Source of the DNA: an uncultured Rikenellaceae bacterium
GTDB lineage: Bacteria > Bacteroidota > Bacteroidia > Bacteroidales > Rikenellaceae
Direction: 5' to 3'
DNA length: 42,387 bases
Assembly: GCA_910588925.1 (NCBI GenBank)
Contig: CAJURV010000008.1
Location: forward strand, 1 to 42,387
Position 1 is the stretch's first letter, and every line of letters starts with the position of its first letter. A model generated the notes under the pieces. That model ran no database searches, was not told the DNA's origin, and worked only from the letters and a program-made list of their open reading frames with translations. The position numbers and the translations under genes are program-made. Shown here in pieces: positions 15,900-24,325 of the stretch.

Positions 15900-18416
15900 T
15901 TATTCGGAGACGTTCTCGTCATCGACAGCCTGCGTCTGTGCGTCGGATGTCGTACCCTCCGGCGTCTCTTCGTCGTCGGTCTTGGGAGCTACCACTACCG
16001 AGGCTATGGCGTCGGTAGAACGCAGATTGATGACCTTGACGCCCTGTGTGGCACGTCCTGTGAGGCGTATGTCGGATGCCGGGGTACGTATGGTTAGACC
16101 CGAGCGTGTGATTATCATGATGTCGTTGTCGTCGGTGACGCTTTGTATGGATATGAGCGAACCGGTCTTCTCCGTCACCTGTATCGTCTTGACGCCCTTG
16201 CCGCCACGTGTGATTGTACGGTATTCGTCTATGTCTGTACGCTTGCCGAAACCGTTCTCCGATAGCACGAGTATTTCGGCCTTTTGGTCGCGTTCGTGCG
16301 ATACCATGCCGACCAGCTCGTCGCCTTCGTCGAGGGTCATGCCGCGCACGCCCATGCTGGTACGTCCCACCGAGCGTACGTCTTTCTCGTCGAAACGGAT
16401 GGCTTTACCTCCGCGCGCCGCCAAAAGAACATCGCTCTCGCCGGTGGTGAGCTTGGCCTCGAGAAGTTGGTCGCCCTCCTTGATGACGATTGCCGCCACG
16501 CCGCTTTGACGGGGACGCGAATATTCGGCCAGTTTGGTCTTTTTGACGATACCCTGTTTGGTACACATCAATATATAGTTGGAATCGACGTACTCTTTGT
16601 CGGTCAGACGACGCACGTTGATATATGCGCGTACTTTGTCGTCGGGCTCTATCTGTATGACGTTCTGTATGGCACGTCCTTTCGAGGAGCGCGTACCCTC
16701 CGGTATCTCGTACACCTTGAGCCAGAAGCAACGTCCTTTCTCGGTGAAGAAGAGCATGGTGTTGTGCATGGAGGTGACATAGAGATGTTCTATGAAGTCC
16801 TCGTCGCGTGTGGCCGAGCCTTTCATGCCTACGCCTCCGCGTGCCTGTGTGCGGTATTCGGCCAGCGGGGTGCGTTTGATGTATCCCAGATGCGATATCG
16901 TTATAACCACGTCTTCGTCGGCGTAGAAGTCTTCGGGATTGAACTCGGATGCGGTCAGTACGATCTCGGAACGACGCTCGTCGCCGTACTTCTCCTTCAT
17001 CTCTATCATCTCCTCCTTGACTACCTGCAACTGCAACTTCTCGTCGGCGAGTATCTCCTTGAGATGTTCGATGAGTTTCATCTTCTCGTCGTACTCTTTT
17101 TGCAGCTTCTCGCGTTCCAAGCCTATCAGCGAGCGCAAACGCATGTCGATGATGGCCGAGGCCTGACGGTCGCTGAGCCCGAAACGCTCCATAAGGCGCG
17201 CTTTGGCCGTATCCGTGGTCTCCGACGAACGGATTATGTGAACCACCTCGTCGATGTTGTCCTGGGCTATGAGCAAGCCTTCCAGTATGTGCGCCCGCTC
17301 CTCAGCCTTGCGCAGGTCGAAGCGCGAACGGCGCACCACCACCTCGTGGCGATGTTCTACGAAGTGACGTATCTGATCCTTGAGCGTGAGCGTCATGGGG
17401 CGTCCGTTCACCAAAGCTATACTATTGACGGCGAACGACGACTGCAACTGGGTGTATTTGTACAGGTTGTTGAGCACCACGCTGGCTACCGCATCGTGTT
17501 TGAGTATTATCACTATGCGCATGCCGTTGCGGTCGCTCTCGTCGTTGATGTACGATATGCCCTCTATCTTCTTGTCGTTGATAAGCTCGGCTATCTTCTT
17601 TATCATCTCCGACTTGTTTACCATGTACGGTATTTCGGTGACAATGATGCTTTCGCGTCCGGAGTGGGTGTGCTCTATCTCTGTCTTGGAGCGAATGACC
17701 ACGCGGCCGCGGCCCGTTTCGTAGGCTTCGCGAACGCCTTCCATACCGTATATTATACCGCCGGTGGGGAAGTCGGGGGCTTTTATGTGTTTCATCAGCC
17801 CTTCGGTGTCGATGTCGTTGTCGTCTATGTAGGCGCATACGGCGTCCACCACCTCCGAGAGGTTATGGGGAGGCATGTTCGTTGCCATACCTACGGCTAT
17901 ACCCGAGGTGCCGTTGCACAGGAGCATGGGCAGACGCGTGGGCAACACTACCGGCTCTTTTAGCGAGTCGTCGAAGTTGAATACGTAGTCTACCGTCTCT
18001 TTGTCTATGTCGGCCATCACCTCGTCGGTGATCTTGGTCATTCGGGCCTCGGTGTAACGCATTGCCGCAGCTCCGTCGCCGTCCACTGAGCCGAAGTTGC
18101 CGTGGCCGTCCACGAGCGGGTAGCGCAACGACCACGGCTGGGCCATGCGCACCATAGCTTCATATATGGACGAGTCGCCGTGGGGGTGGAATTTACCCAT
18201 CACCTCGCCGACGATTCTGGCCGATTTCTTGTGAGGTTTGTCGGAGTAGAGCGACAGTTCGTTGCTCATACCGAAAAGTATACGCCTGTGGATAGGTTTG
18301 AGACCGTCTCTTACGTCGGGGAGCGCACGCGATACTATCACCGACATGGAATAGTCGATGTAGGCGCTCTTCATCTGCTCCTCGATGTTGACTTTGATAA
18401 TTCTTTCGTCTGACAT
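15900..18416 (-). CDS. gyrA: DNA gyrase subunit A
   Basis: GyrA is the DNA-cleaving subunit of gyrase, a tetramer with GyrB that puts negative supercoils into DNA. The 838 residues fit. The catalytic tyrosine is Tyr121 in AAMRYTEARM. The quinolone pocket reads HPHGDSSIYEAM, with Ser82 (E. coli Ser83 equivalent) unchanged and Glu86 in place of Asp. The C-terminal beta-pinwheel contains GGKGVKTIQVTEKTG, a GyrA-box-like segment. The tail after about residue 810 is acidic (TDDEETPEGTTSDAQTQ) and probably disordered, as in many Bacteroidetes. The downstream TPR gene is probably co-transcribed. Confidence 0.98.
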   Translation of the reverse strand: MSDERIIKVNIEEQMKSAYIDYSMSVIVSRALPDVRDGLKPIHRRILFGMSNELSLYSDKPHKKSARIVGEVMGKFHPHGDSSIYEAMVRMAQPWSLRYPLVDGHGNFGSVDGDGAAAMRYTEARMTKITDEVMADIDKETVDYVFNFDDSLKEPVVLPTRLPMLLCNGTSGIAVGMATNMPPHNLSEVVDAVCAYIDDNDIDTEGLMKHIKAPDFPTGGIIYGMEGVREAYETGRGRVVIRSKTEIEHTHSGRESIIVTEIPYMVNKSEMIKKIAELINDKKIEGISYINDESDRNGMRIVIILKHDAVASVVLNNLYKYTQLQSSFAVNSIALVNGRPMTLTLKDQIRHFVEHRHEVVVRRSRFDLRKAEERAHILEGLLIAQDNIDEVVHIIRSSETTDTAKARLMERFGLSDRQASAIIDMRLRSLIGLEREKLQKEYDEKMKLIEHLKEILADEKLQLQVVKEEMIEMKEKYGDERRSEIVLTASEFNPEDFYADEDVVITISHLGYIKRTPLAEYRTQARGGVGMKGSATRDEDFIEHLYVTSMHNTMLFFTEKGRCFWLKVYEIPEGTRSSKGRAIQNVIQIEPDDKVRAYINVRRLTDKEYVDSNYILMCTKQGIVKKTKLAEYSRPRQSGVAAIVIKEGDQLLEAKLTTGESDVLLAARGGKAIRFDEKDVRSVGRTSMGVRGMTLDEGDELVGMVSHERDQKAEILVLSENGFGKRTDIDEYRTITRGGKGVKTIQVTEKTGSLISIQSVTDDNDIMIITRSGLTIRTPASDIRLTGRATQGVKVINLRSTDAIASVVVAPKTDDEETPEGTTSDAQTQAVDDENVSE

Positions 18417-18690
18417 TTATACTATATATTCTCTTTGTGTTATTGCACTTTTGCTATAGCGTTGCCGGAGGCTCCGGTTTCCGTAGTCCGGCGTAAACGC
18501 TTGTTTCAGACCTTTCGGCCGGTTCCGAGGTGTTTTCAGACAGGGGGCCGTAACAATCAATTAACGCGTAAAGATACTATAATATTTCGATTTTCCTATA
18601 TTTCCGCGTGAAAAAAACAGTCATTAAAACGGTTATTGCGGCGGGTATCTTCGAGTGGATAAGTTATTTTCATACTCAAAAACGGCATAA

Positions 18691-18731
18691 TGTTTGACAT
18701 TTGTTATACAATATATTATATTTGTCAAACA
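18691..18731 (+). promoter_or_regulatory. Promoter with overlapping operator of the toxin-antitoxin operon
   Basis: TTTG (18693-18696), 20 bases, then TATATTTG (18717-18724) is a full Bacteroidales promoter. A perfect 9-bp inverted repeat, TGTTTGACA (18691-18699) and TGTCAAACA (18723-18731), covers both promoter elements. A dimeric ribbon-helix-helix antitoxin bound here would block RNA polymerase, as expected for autoregulation. The 274 bases from 18417 to 18690 hold nothing else I can name. Confidence 0.8.
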
Positions 18732-18748
18732 AAAATACTCTGAATGTT

Positions 18749-18991
18749 ATGGGAACGAAAGCGATAAAGAGACAGACGGCCTTTAGACTGAACGAAGATT
18801 TATTGGAGAGACTGAAAGAAAAGGCCAAAAAGGCCAATCGCAGTCTGAGCAACTATGTGGAGTGCATCCTTATGGACAGCGTTTACAATGAACCTAACGA
18901 GACTACGATAGCGGCTATGAATGAAGCCGAAAACGAAGAGTTGGAGGTATTGGATCTGACTGATTTCGAGAAATATGTGGCGTCGTTATGA
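18749..18991 (+). CDS. Antitoxin, ribbon-helix-helix type
   Basis: The 80-residue protein begins MGTKAIKRQTAFRLNEDLLERL and continues through KANRSLSNYVECIL, the strand-helix-helix pattern of Arc/MetJ-like DNA-binding domains (about residues 5-48). An acidic C-terminal tail (about 49-80) would wrap the toxin. The ATG at 18749 is chosen over an upstream in-frame ATG at 18701, which lies within the promoter and operator. The stop overlaps the toxin start (ATGA), typical of type II systems. Confidence 0.85.
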   Translation: MGTKAIKRQTAFRLNEDLLERLKEKAKKANRSLSNYVECILMDSVYNEPNETTIAAMNEAENEELEVLDLTDFEKYVASL

Positions 18992-19260
18992 GGATATTGA
19001 AACAAACCGGTCAGTTCAAAAAAGATTTGAAAAAGATACAAAATAACCCCAAGAGAATCAAATCTTTAGAGAAAGTTCTCACTCTATTGAAAGAGACAGA
19101 TAGGTTGCCGTCTGAATATAGCCCCCATTTGCTAAAAGGGAAATATAATGGATATATGGAGTGTCATATAGAAAACGATTTTTTGCTTGTCTGGATTGAT
19201 GAGGTCGAGAATATCGTAAAATTGGTTAGGTTGGGAACACATTCCGAACTGTTCGGATAG
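18988..19260 (+). CDS. YafQ/RelE-family mRNA interferase toxin
   Basis: The 90-residue basic protein has the RelE fold pattern: QFKKDLKKIQNN helix, a second helix KSLEKVLTLLKE, then LLKGKYNGYMECHIENDFLLVW and a C-terminal strand with LVRLGTHSELFG. YafQ relatives cleave mRNA on the ribosome; the histidines in MECHIEND and LGTHSELF sit at positions used for catalysis in YafQ. The gene overlaps the antitoxin by four bases and is intact. The substrate codon preference is not readable from sequence. Confidence 0.85.
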   Translation: MRILKQTGQFKKDLKKIQNNPKRIKSLEKVLTLLKETDRLPSEYSPHLLKGKYNGYMECHIENDFLLVWIDEVENIVKLVRLGTHSELFG

Positions 19261-19280
19261 TGTCTGTCCTATGAAATATT

Positions 19281-19319
19281 CCAAAGTCGGACTGTTTAAA
19301 TTATCCGGTCCGACTTTGG
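19281..19319. terminator. Hairpin between convergent toxin and hexosaminidase genes
   Basis: A perfect 12-bp stem, CCAAAGTCGGAC (19281-19292) with GTCCGACTTTGG (19308-19319). T-runs on either side are poor, but the position between two convergent stops fits a shared terminator. Confidence 0.65.
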
Positions 19320-19337
19320 TGGTAGTTTAAACACACA

Positions 19338-21701
19338 TTATCTTATAAAAATCTCATCCGCAAACACCCAATTCTTGTTTCCCTCGCCCGGGAGTCCTTT
19401 CGGAGTTATCGGGTTCACGGCCACCACTCTTACATATCTTGCTTTGAAATCGCCCCTTACGGTGAGAGTTTTCCGTATGGTATGCGCATTGCGGTCGAAA
19501 GCGTTGTTTACGCGTGCCACTTGCCGGAAATCGTGTCCGTCGTCGGAGGTGTAGACAACGAGTGCTTCGGGCAGGTATATCCACACCCCTATGTTTTGCA
19601 GAAACGATCCGGTCACTTCACTGAACTTATGTACCGATCCGAGGTCGAATGTCACGTCGAGGTCGCAGTTGGCGAATCCCTGGTTGAAGCCGTCTTTGAA
19701 GTCGGCGGTGCCTGTAAGGCCGTCGCAGATGGTGCGTTCTCCCGCACCGGGGTATTGGGAGCTGTATGGACGGTTGAACACGAGCTTTCCGAACGTACCT
19801 TTGTGCATCTCTACGGTTATCGACGACGGTAATTCGGAATAGATGCTGTCGCCGCGTATGACCGCCGCCCTGATAGTGGTCGGCTTTTTTACCACGATGG
19901 GTGCACGGTAACGTTCCGATCCGGTGTCGGGGTCGGTGCCGTCGATAGTGTAGGCTATATCGGCGTCGAATATGTCGCACGACATATATATGCGGTAGAG
20001 GCTGTCGCGCTCATCGAAAGACGGCGTGAAGCGTACGTATCCGGGCCCCGGGTGATAGTTCAGCCCCATGGCGTCGTAACGTTCTGTCTGCGCTGTGTAG
20101 AGCCTTCTGCAGAAGTCGTCCCATGTCGCGCGAACGGGACCGCACCATAGAACCTCTGCGAGGGCGGCTATCCTCGGCACTATCATATATTCGTAGTGTT
20201 CCGGCGTGGAGATGTATTCGGTCCATGTGTTGGCCTGGGCCCCGAGTATGCGGCCCGTAAGAGTGTCGCCGCGTATCTCTTTGGGGATGGGGTCGAACTC
20301 CCACACCTTGCGTAGCGGTATCATGCTCCCGTTTGCCGCGGGCTCGGTCTCGGGAGTGTCCTGATAGTAATCGAAATAGAGGTGGCTGTTTGGTGTCATC
20401 ACCGCGTCGTGCCCCGTACGTACGGCCTCTGTGCCCAATTCGGTGCCGCGCCACGACATTACGGCCGCCCCGGGAGCCAATCCCCCTTCGGTTATCTCGT
20501 CCCAGCCTATGAGTTTACGGCCGTGCGATGCGATGTGACGCTCCATGCGTCCTATCATATAGCTTTGGAGTTGTTCCGGTGTCTCCAGCCCCTCGTCGGC
20601 CATGCGTCCGATACACGCCGGACACGATCTCCACGGTCTTTTGTCGGCCTCGTCGCCGCCTATGTGTATATACTTGGAGGGAAATATATCCATCACCTCG
20701 TCGAGAATGTCGCCGTACACCCTGTAGGTGTTCTCGTCTCCGGCACATAGCGTGGAGCTTCCTATGCGGTTTTCCTCCCCCTCGTAGCCCCCTGTGGACA
20801 TCACTTTCTGACTCTTTTTGGAACACCCCAGCTCGGGATAGGAGGCTATGGCGGCCCAACTGTGGCCCGGTACGTCTATCTCGGGTACTACGGTTATGCC
20901 TCTCTTGGCCGCGTATGCCACTATCTCTCTGGCTTCCTCCTGTGTGTAGTATTCCTTATCCGTGCCATCGCCCCTTGTCGAGCCCACCTCGGTAAGCCCG
21001 GGATATTTCTTTATCTCTATGCGCCATCCCTGGTCGTCGGTAAGGTGCCAGTGCAGGACGTTCATTTTGTGCATGGCCATTATGTCGATAAACCTAAGCA
21101 CGAACTCTTTGGGGAAGAAGTGGCGCGCCACGTCCATGTGCATGCCCCTCCATTCGAATTCCGGTTTGTCCGCTATGACGCATGCGGGCAGGGTGTATAA
21201 CGCGCGGCCTCCTCCTGCGGGAGAATAACACTCCGCTGGAAGTAATTGCATGATGGTCTGTAGTGCGTAGAATGTTCCGGGATAGTCGTCGGCATATATG
21301 TTTATGCCGTTTTTGTCGATGCGTATGGCGTATGCCTCTTTTCTGGGGGCTGAGGAGTCGCGCAGGATAGGGGCGTAAGCCCAGTAAGGCTCTTCGTTTT
21401 CGCATTCCGTCAGCCTGTAGAGGTTTATACCCCCGTCGTCGAATCCCTCGTGGGCTTCCAGCTTCAGACCGGTGGCCCGTGAGAGCATGTCGGCTATCGT
21501 AGAGGCTCCCGATGCGAGGGTGTCGTAGCCGTGCGGATAGCCTATGCCGCACTTGTCGGTGAGTATATATTCGCCTTTGTGCGGAACGAAGTTCATCGGG
21601 GCGGGTATTATACTGTCGCAAGTCTCTGTGCTGTCGGTGCACGATACGGCTGTAAGCAAGGCCGCAAACGTGCATAACGCTAAAAATAGTCGCATCATCA
21701 T
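19338..21701 (-). CDS. GH20 beta-N-acetylhexosaminidase lipoprotein
   Basis: The enzyme removes terminal N-acetylglucosamine or -galactosamine from glycans such as host mucin or N-glycans. The 787 residues from MMMRLFLALC begin with a lipoprotein signal ending in LLTAVSC, so it is membrane-anchored and may be surface-exposed. Next are a GH20 N-terminal domain, the catalytic barrel with HIGGDEADKRPW (catalytic Asp-Glu pair), WRGMHMDVARHFF and VLHWHLTDDQGWRIEIKKYP. The C-terminus adds a chitobiase-like segment (YTIDGTDPD region) and an F5/8-type carbohydrate-binding domain (about the last 140 residues). The upstream frame to 21740 is less likely because its residues precede the signal peptide. 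It is divergent from feoAB. Confidence 0.93.
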   Translation of the reverse strand: MMMRLFLALCTFAALLTAVSCTDSTETCDSIIPAPMNFVPHKGEYILTDKCGIGYPHGYDTLASGASTIADMLSRATGLKLEAHEGFDDGGINLYRLTECENEEPYWAYAPILRDSSAPRKEAYAIRIDKNGINIYADDYPGTFYALQTIMQLLPAECYSPAGGGRALYTLPACVIADKPEFEWRGMHMDVARHFFPKEFVLRFIDIMAMHKMNVLHWHLTDDQGWRIEIKKYPGLTEVGSTRGDGTDKEYYTQEEAREIVAYAAKRGITVVPEIDVPGHSWAAIASYPELGCSKKSQKVMSTGGYEGEENRIGSSTLCAGDENTYRVYGDILDEVMDIFPSKYIHIGGDEADKRPWRSCPACIGRMADEGLETPEQLQSYMIGRMERHIASHGRKLIGWDEITEGGLAPGAAVMSWRGTELGTEAVRTGHDAVMTPNSHLYFDYYQDTPETEPAANGSMIPLRKVWEFDPIPKEIRGDTLTGRILGAQANTWTEYISTPEHYEYMIVPRIAALAEVLWCGPVRATWDDFCRRLYTAQTERYDAMGLNYHPGPGYVRFTPSFDERDSLYRIYMSCDIFDADIAYTIDGTDPDTGSERYRAPIVVKKPTTIRAAVIRGDSIYSELPSSITVEMHKGTFGKLVFNRPYSSQYPGAGERTICDGLTGTADFKDGFNQGFANCDLDVTFDLGSVHKFSEVTGSFLQNIGVWIYLPEALVVYTSDDGHDFRQVARVNNAFDRNAHTIRKTLTVRGDFKARYVRVVAVNPITPKGLPGEGNKNWVFADEIFIR

Positions 21702-21720
21702 TTTTAGGTATTTTCTCTTA

Positions 21721-21751
21721 CAAATGTAGGAATAAAACATCCGGAATCAAA
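21721..21751 (-). promoter_or_regulatory. Promoter of the hexosaminidase gene
   Basis: On the minus strand TTTG (21751-21748), 19 bases, then TACATTTG (21728-21721). The start would fall near 21714, only about 13 bases before the ATG at 21701, so the leader is very short. Confidence 0.65.
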
Positions 21752-21758
21752 AAAAGGC

Positions 21759-21766
21759 TAATTTTG
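21759..21766 (+). promoter_or_regulatory. -7 box for feoAB
   Basis: TAATTTTG matches TAnnTTTG, with a start near 21773, 23 bases before the feoAB ATG. It lies back to back with the hexosaminidase promoter. No TTTG at -33 and no evident Fur-type palindrome was found. Confidence 0.5.
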
Positions 21767-21795
21767 TAACCCGTAGAAGAAATTATCACACCAGT

Positions 21796-24120
21796 ATGAG
21801 ACTTTCAGAACTTACGCGCGGAGAGAGCGCCATTATTGTGAGAGTGGACGGAGACGGCGATTTCCGTCGGCGTATCACCGAGATGGGCTTCGTGCGCGGC
21901 AAGAAGATAACTGTGATAAGGAACGCCCCCATGCGCGATCCCATAGAGTACGAGCTTATGGGTTACGAAGTGTCGTTGAGGCGTGCCGAGGCCGACAACA
22001 TAGAGGTAATGGCCGAGGACGAGGCGTCGCGTGCCGGCATAGTTACCGGTGCTAGGCCTGTCGTCCCTCCCGATACTTTCCGTGACGGCCGCGACGAAGC
22101 CCCGGTTTCGCGTACTATAAACGTGGCGCTGATAGGCAACCCCAACAGCGGTAAAACCTCGTTGTTCAACTATCTGTCGGGTCTTAACGAGCATGTGGGC
22201 AACTATTCGGGCGTCACGGTCGATTCGGCGGAGGCTACGGTCCGTTTCCGCGACTACAGGATACGCTTCACCGATCTGCCCGGCACATATTCCATATCGA
22301 CATACTCGCCAGAGGAGAGGGTGGTGGCGGAGCATCTGGAGAAGGACGATTTTGACGTGGTAGTCAATGTGATAGACGGCTCCAATATAGAGCGTAACAT
22401 GTTTCTTACTACGCAACTCATAGATATGGAGCTGAATATGGTGGCCGCGCTCAACATGTACGACGAGCTGATAGCTTCCGGAGACCGTTTCGACCACAAG
22501 GCGATGGGCGAGTTGCTCGACATGCCTTTCGTGCCTACGGTAGCCAAAAGGGGGCGCGGCGTGGCCCATCTTCTCGAACGCATAACGGAGCGCTACAATA
22601 TGCCGCACTCGGCACGTAAGCGCGTGTTCGTCAATTACGGCCAGTTCATAGAGGAGCGTATCGACGCCGTTTCTTCCGCCATCGTTTCCGGCGGAGGCGC
22701 TGCCGGTCTTTCCGTCCGTTTCGCCGCCATAAGGCTTATAGAGGGCGACGGATGGGTGCGCGACCAGTTCCTCGACGAAGCCCTGCTCCGTGAGGCCGAC
22801 GATGCGCGTGCGGCGATAGAGAGCGAGTACAAAGACGACATAGAGACCGTTATGGCCCGTTTCCGTTACGGTTTCATAAGCGGTGCGCTCAAAGAGACCT
22901 ATATAAGTGCGGGCGACAGGCATCGCACCTCCGACAGGATCGATTCCGTGTTGACTCACAAGGTGTGGGGTTTCCCTATCTTTTTAGCCATAATGTGGCT
23001 GATATTCTATGCGACTTTCACTCTCGGAGATTACCCTATGGACGGGATAGAATATCTGGTGGGCCGTCTGCAGGAGTTTCTGAGCGGCGTCATGTCCGAT
23101 GGCGCTCTTAAGGATTTGGTCGTGGGCGGCATAGTAGGCGGTGTCGGGAGCGTGATAGTCTTTTTGCCGAACATATTGTTGCTGTTTCTGTTCATATCGT
23201 TGCTCGAAGATTCGGGATATATGGCGCGAGCAGCTTTCATAATGGACAGGGTCATGCACAAGATAGGTCTGCACGGCAAGTCGTTCATCCCGTTGGTTAT
23301 GGGCTTCGGGTGCAACGTGCCGGCAGTGATGGCCTCGCGTATAATAGAGGACCGTCGCGGCAGGCTGATAACCATGCTTATAACGCCGTTCATGTCGTGC
23401 AGTGCGCGACTTCCGGTATATCTGCTGATACTCGGCGCATTCTTTCCGGAACATGCTGGCACGCTCTTGTTTTTGATATATTTTGCCGGAGTGTTGCTGG
23501 CTATAGTTACGGCCCATATCTTCCGCAAGTTCGTCTTCCGCGGCAAAGACCATCCTTTCGTCATGGAGTTGCCGCCGTACAGAACCCCGTCGGCCCGCTC
23601 TACGGTGCGCCACATGTGGGTTAAAGGGTCGCAGTATCTTCGTAAGATGGGTGGTGTGATATTGGTTGCCGTGGTGATAGTGTGGGCTTTGAGCTACTAT
23701 CCTACCCGCACGGACAGTTACATGAGCCGCATAGGTCACGCCATAGAACCCGCCGTGGCGCCTTTGGGTTTCGACTGGAAAATAGGCGTGGGATTGATGT
23801 CCGGGGTGGCTGCCAAAGAGATCATTGTGTCTACTATGGCCGTTGTCAACAACATAGACGGTGACGATTCCGAGCAGTTGCTCTCCTCCAGGTTGAAGAC
23901 AGAGCGTTTCGAAAGCGGACCCCGCAAAGGCGAGATAGTATTCACACGTGCTACCGCCCTTTCATTCCTTACCTTTGTGCTCGTCTATTTCCCGTGCGTG
24001 GCCGTCATTTCCGCCATAAGACGGGAGAGCGGCAAGTGGCGGTGGGCGCTGTTTACGGTACTATACACCACGGGTGCGGCATGGATATTGAGTTTTATCG
24101 TATATAACATATTCCGATGA
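21796..24120 (+). CDS. feoB: Ferrous iron transporter, FeoA-FeoB fusion
   Basis: This inner-membrane transporter takes up Fe(II). The 774 residues begin with a FeoA SH3-like domain (1-75, MRLSELTRGESAIIVRVDGD), then a linker, then the FeoB GTPase: G1 GNPNSGKTS (about 114-122), the switch region GNYSGVTVD, G3 DLPGTYS, and G4 NMYD in ALNMYDE. A helical GDI domain follows (about 300-380). The transporter part has about eight or more membrane segments with gate motifs MGFGCNVPAVMASR and SCSARLPVYLLIL. FeoA-FeoB fusions are usual in Bacteroidetes. A tiny cysteine-rich gene overlaps its stop codon. Confidence 0.97.
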   Translation: MRLSELTRGESAIIVRVDGDGDFRRRITEMGFVRGKKITVIRNAPMRDPIEYELMGYEVSLRRAEADNIEVMAEDEASRAGIVTGARPVVPPDTFRDGRDEAPVSRTINVALIGNPNSGKTSLFNYLSGLNEHVGNYSGVTVDSAEATVRFRDYRIRFTDLPGTYSISTYSPEERVVAEHLEKDDFDVVVNVIDGSNIERNMFLTTQLIDMELNMVAALNMYDELIASGDRFDHKAMGELLDMPFVPTVAKRGRGVAHLLERITERYNMPHSARKRVFVNYGQFIEERIDAVSSAIVSGGGAAGLSVRFAAIRLIEGDGWVRDQFLDEALLREADDARAAIESEYKDDIETVMARFRYGFISGALKETYISAGDRHRTSDRIDSVLTHKVWGFPIFLAIMWLIFYATFTLGDYPMDGIEYLVGRLQEFLSGVMSDGALKDLVVGGIVGGVGSVIVFLPNILLLFLFISLLEDSGYMARAAFIMDRVMHKIGLHGKSFIPLVMGFGCNVPAVMASRIIEDRRGRLITMLITPFMSCSARLPVYLLILGAFFPEHAGTLLFLIYFAGVLLAIVTAHIFRKFVFRGKDHPFVMELPPYRTPSARSTVRHMWVKGSQYLRKMGGVILVAVVIVWALSYYPTRTDSYMSRIGHAIEPAVAPLGFDWKIGVGLMSGVAAKEIIVSTMAVVNNIDGDDSEQLLSSRLKTERFESGPRKGEIVFTRATALSFLTFVLVYFPCVAVISAIRRESGKWRWALFTVLYTTGAAWILSFIVYNIFR

Positions 24121-24239
24121 GCGATATTCTGGCTGTATCGTTGGTTGCACTCATAGTAACCGTGGCGCTCTGGCGTTTCATACGTTCGTTCGGCAAAAAG
24201 GACGGGGACGACTGCGGATGCGGTTGTGGTGGGTGCTGA
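24117..24239 (+). CDS. FeoB-associated cysteine-rich membrane protein
   Basis: This 40-residue protein begins MSDILAVSLVALIVTVALW, a single membrane helix, followed by a basic stretch RSFGKK and the tail DDCGCGCGGC with four cysteines. Its ATG overlaps the feoAB TGA (ATGA). Small Cys-rich proteins of this plan are known next to feoB in many anaerobes and may take the place of FeoC or bind Fe(II). That the cysteines bind iron is inference. Confidence 0.88.
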   Translation: MSDILAVSLVALIVTVALWRFIRSFGKKDGDDCGCGCGGC

Positions 24240-24325
24240 AAAATACCGCGAAAGCAACGATCCCAATAACTGTGCATTTCACGAGAATGGTCGCAGGTGC
24301 AGTTTCCCGAAACGTAGACCTACGA

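Noticed and set aside
16284..17963. 559-codon frame opposite gyrA
   Set aside because: Antisense frame produced by the codon bias of gyrA; its composition is unlike a protein gene.
18159..18180. Quinolone-resistance change in gyrA
   Set aside because: Ser82 is wild type, and Glu at position 86 is a natural variant in many bacteria, so no resistance claim is supported.
21805..22959. 384-codon frame opposite feoAB
   Set aside because: Antisense shadow of a firmly identified gene; His/Tyr/Arg-rich.
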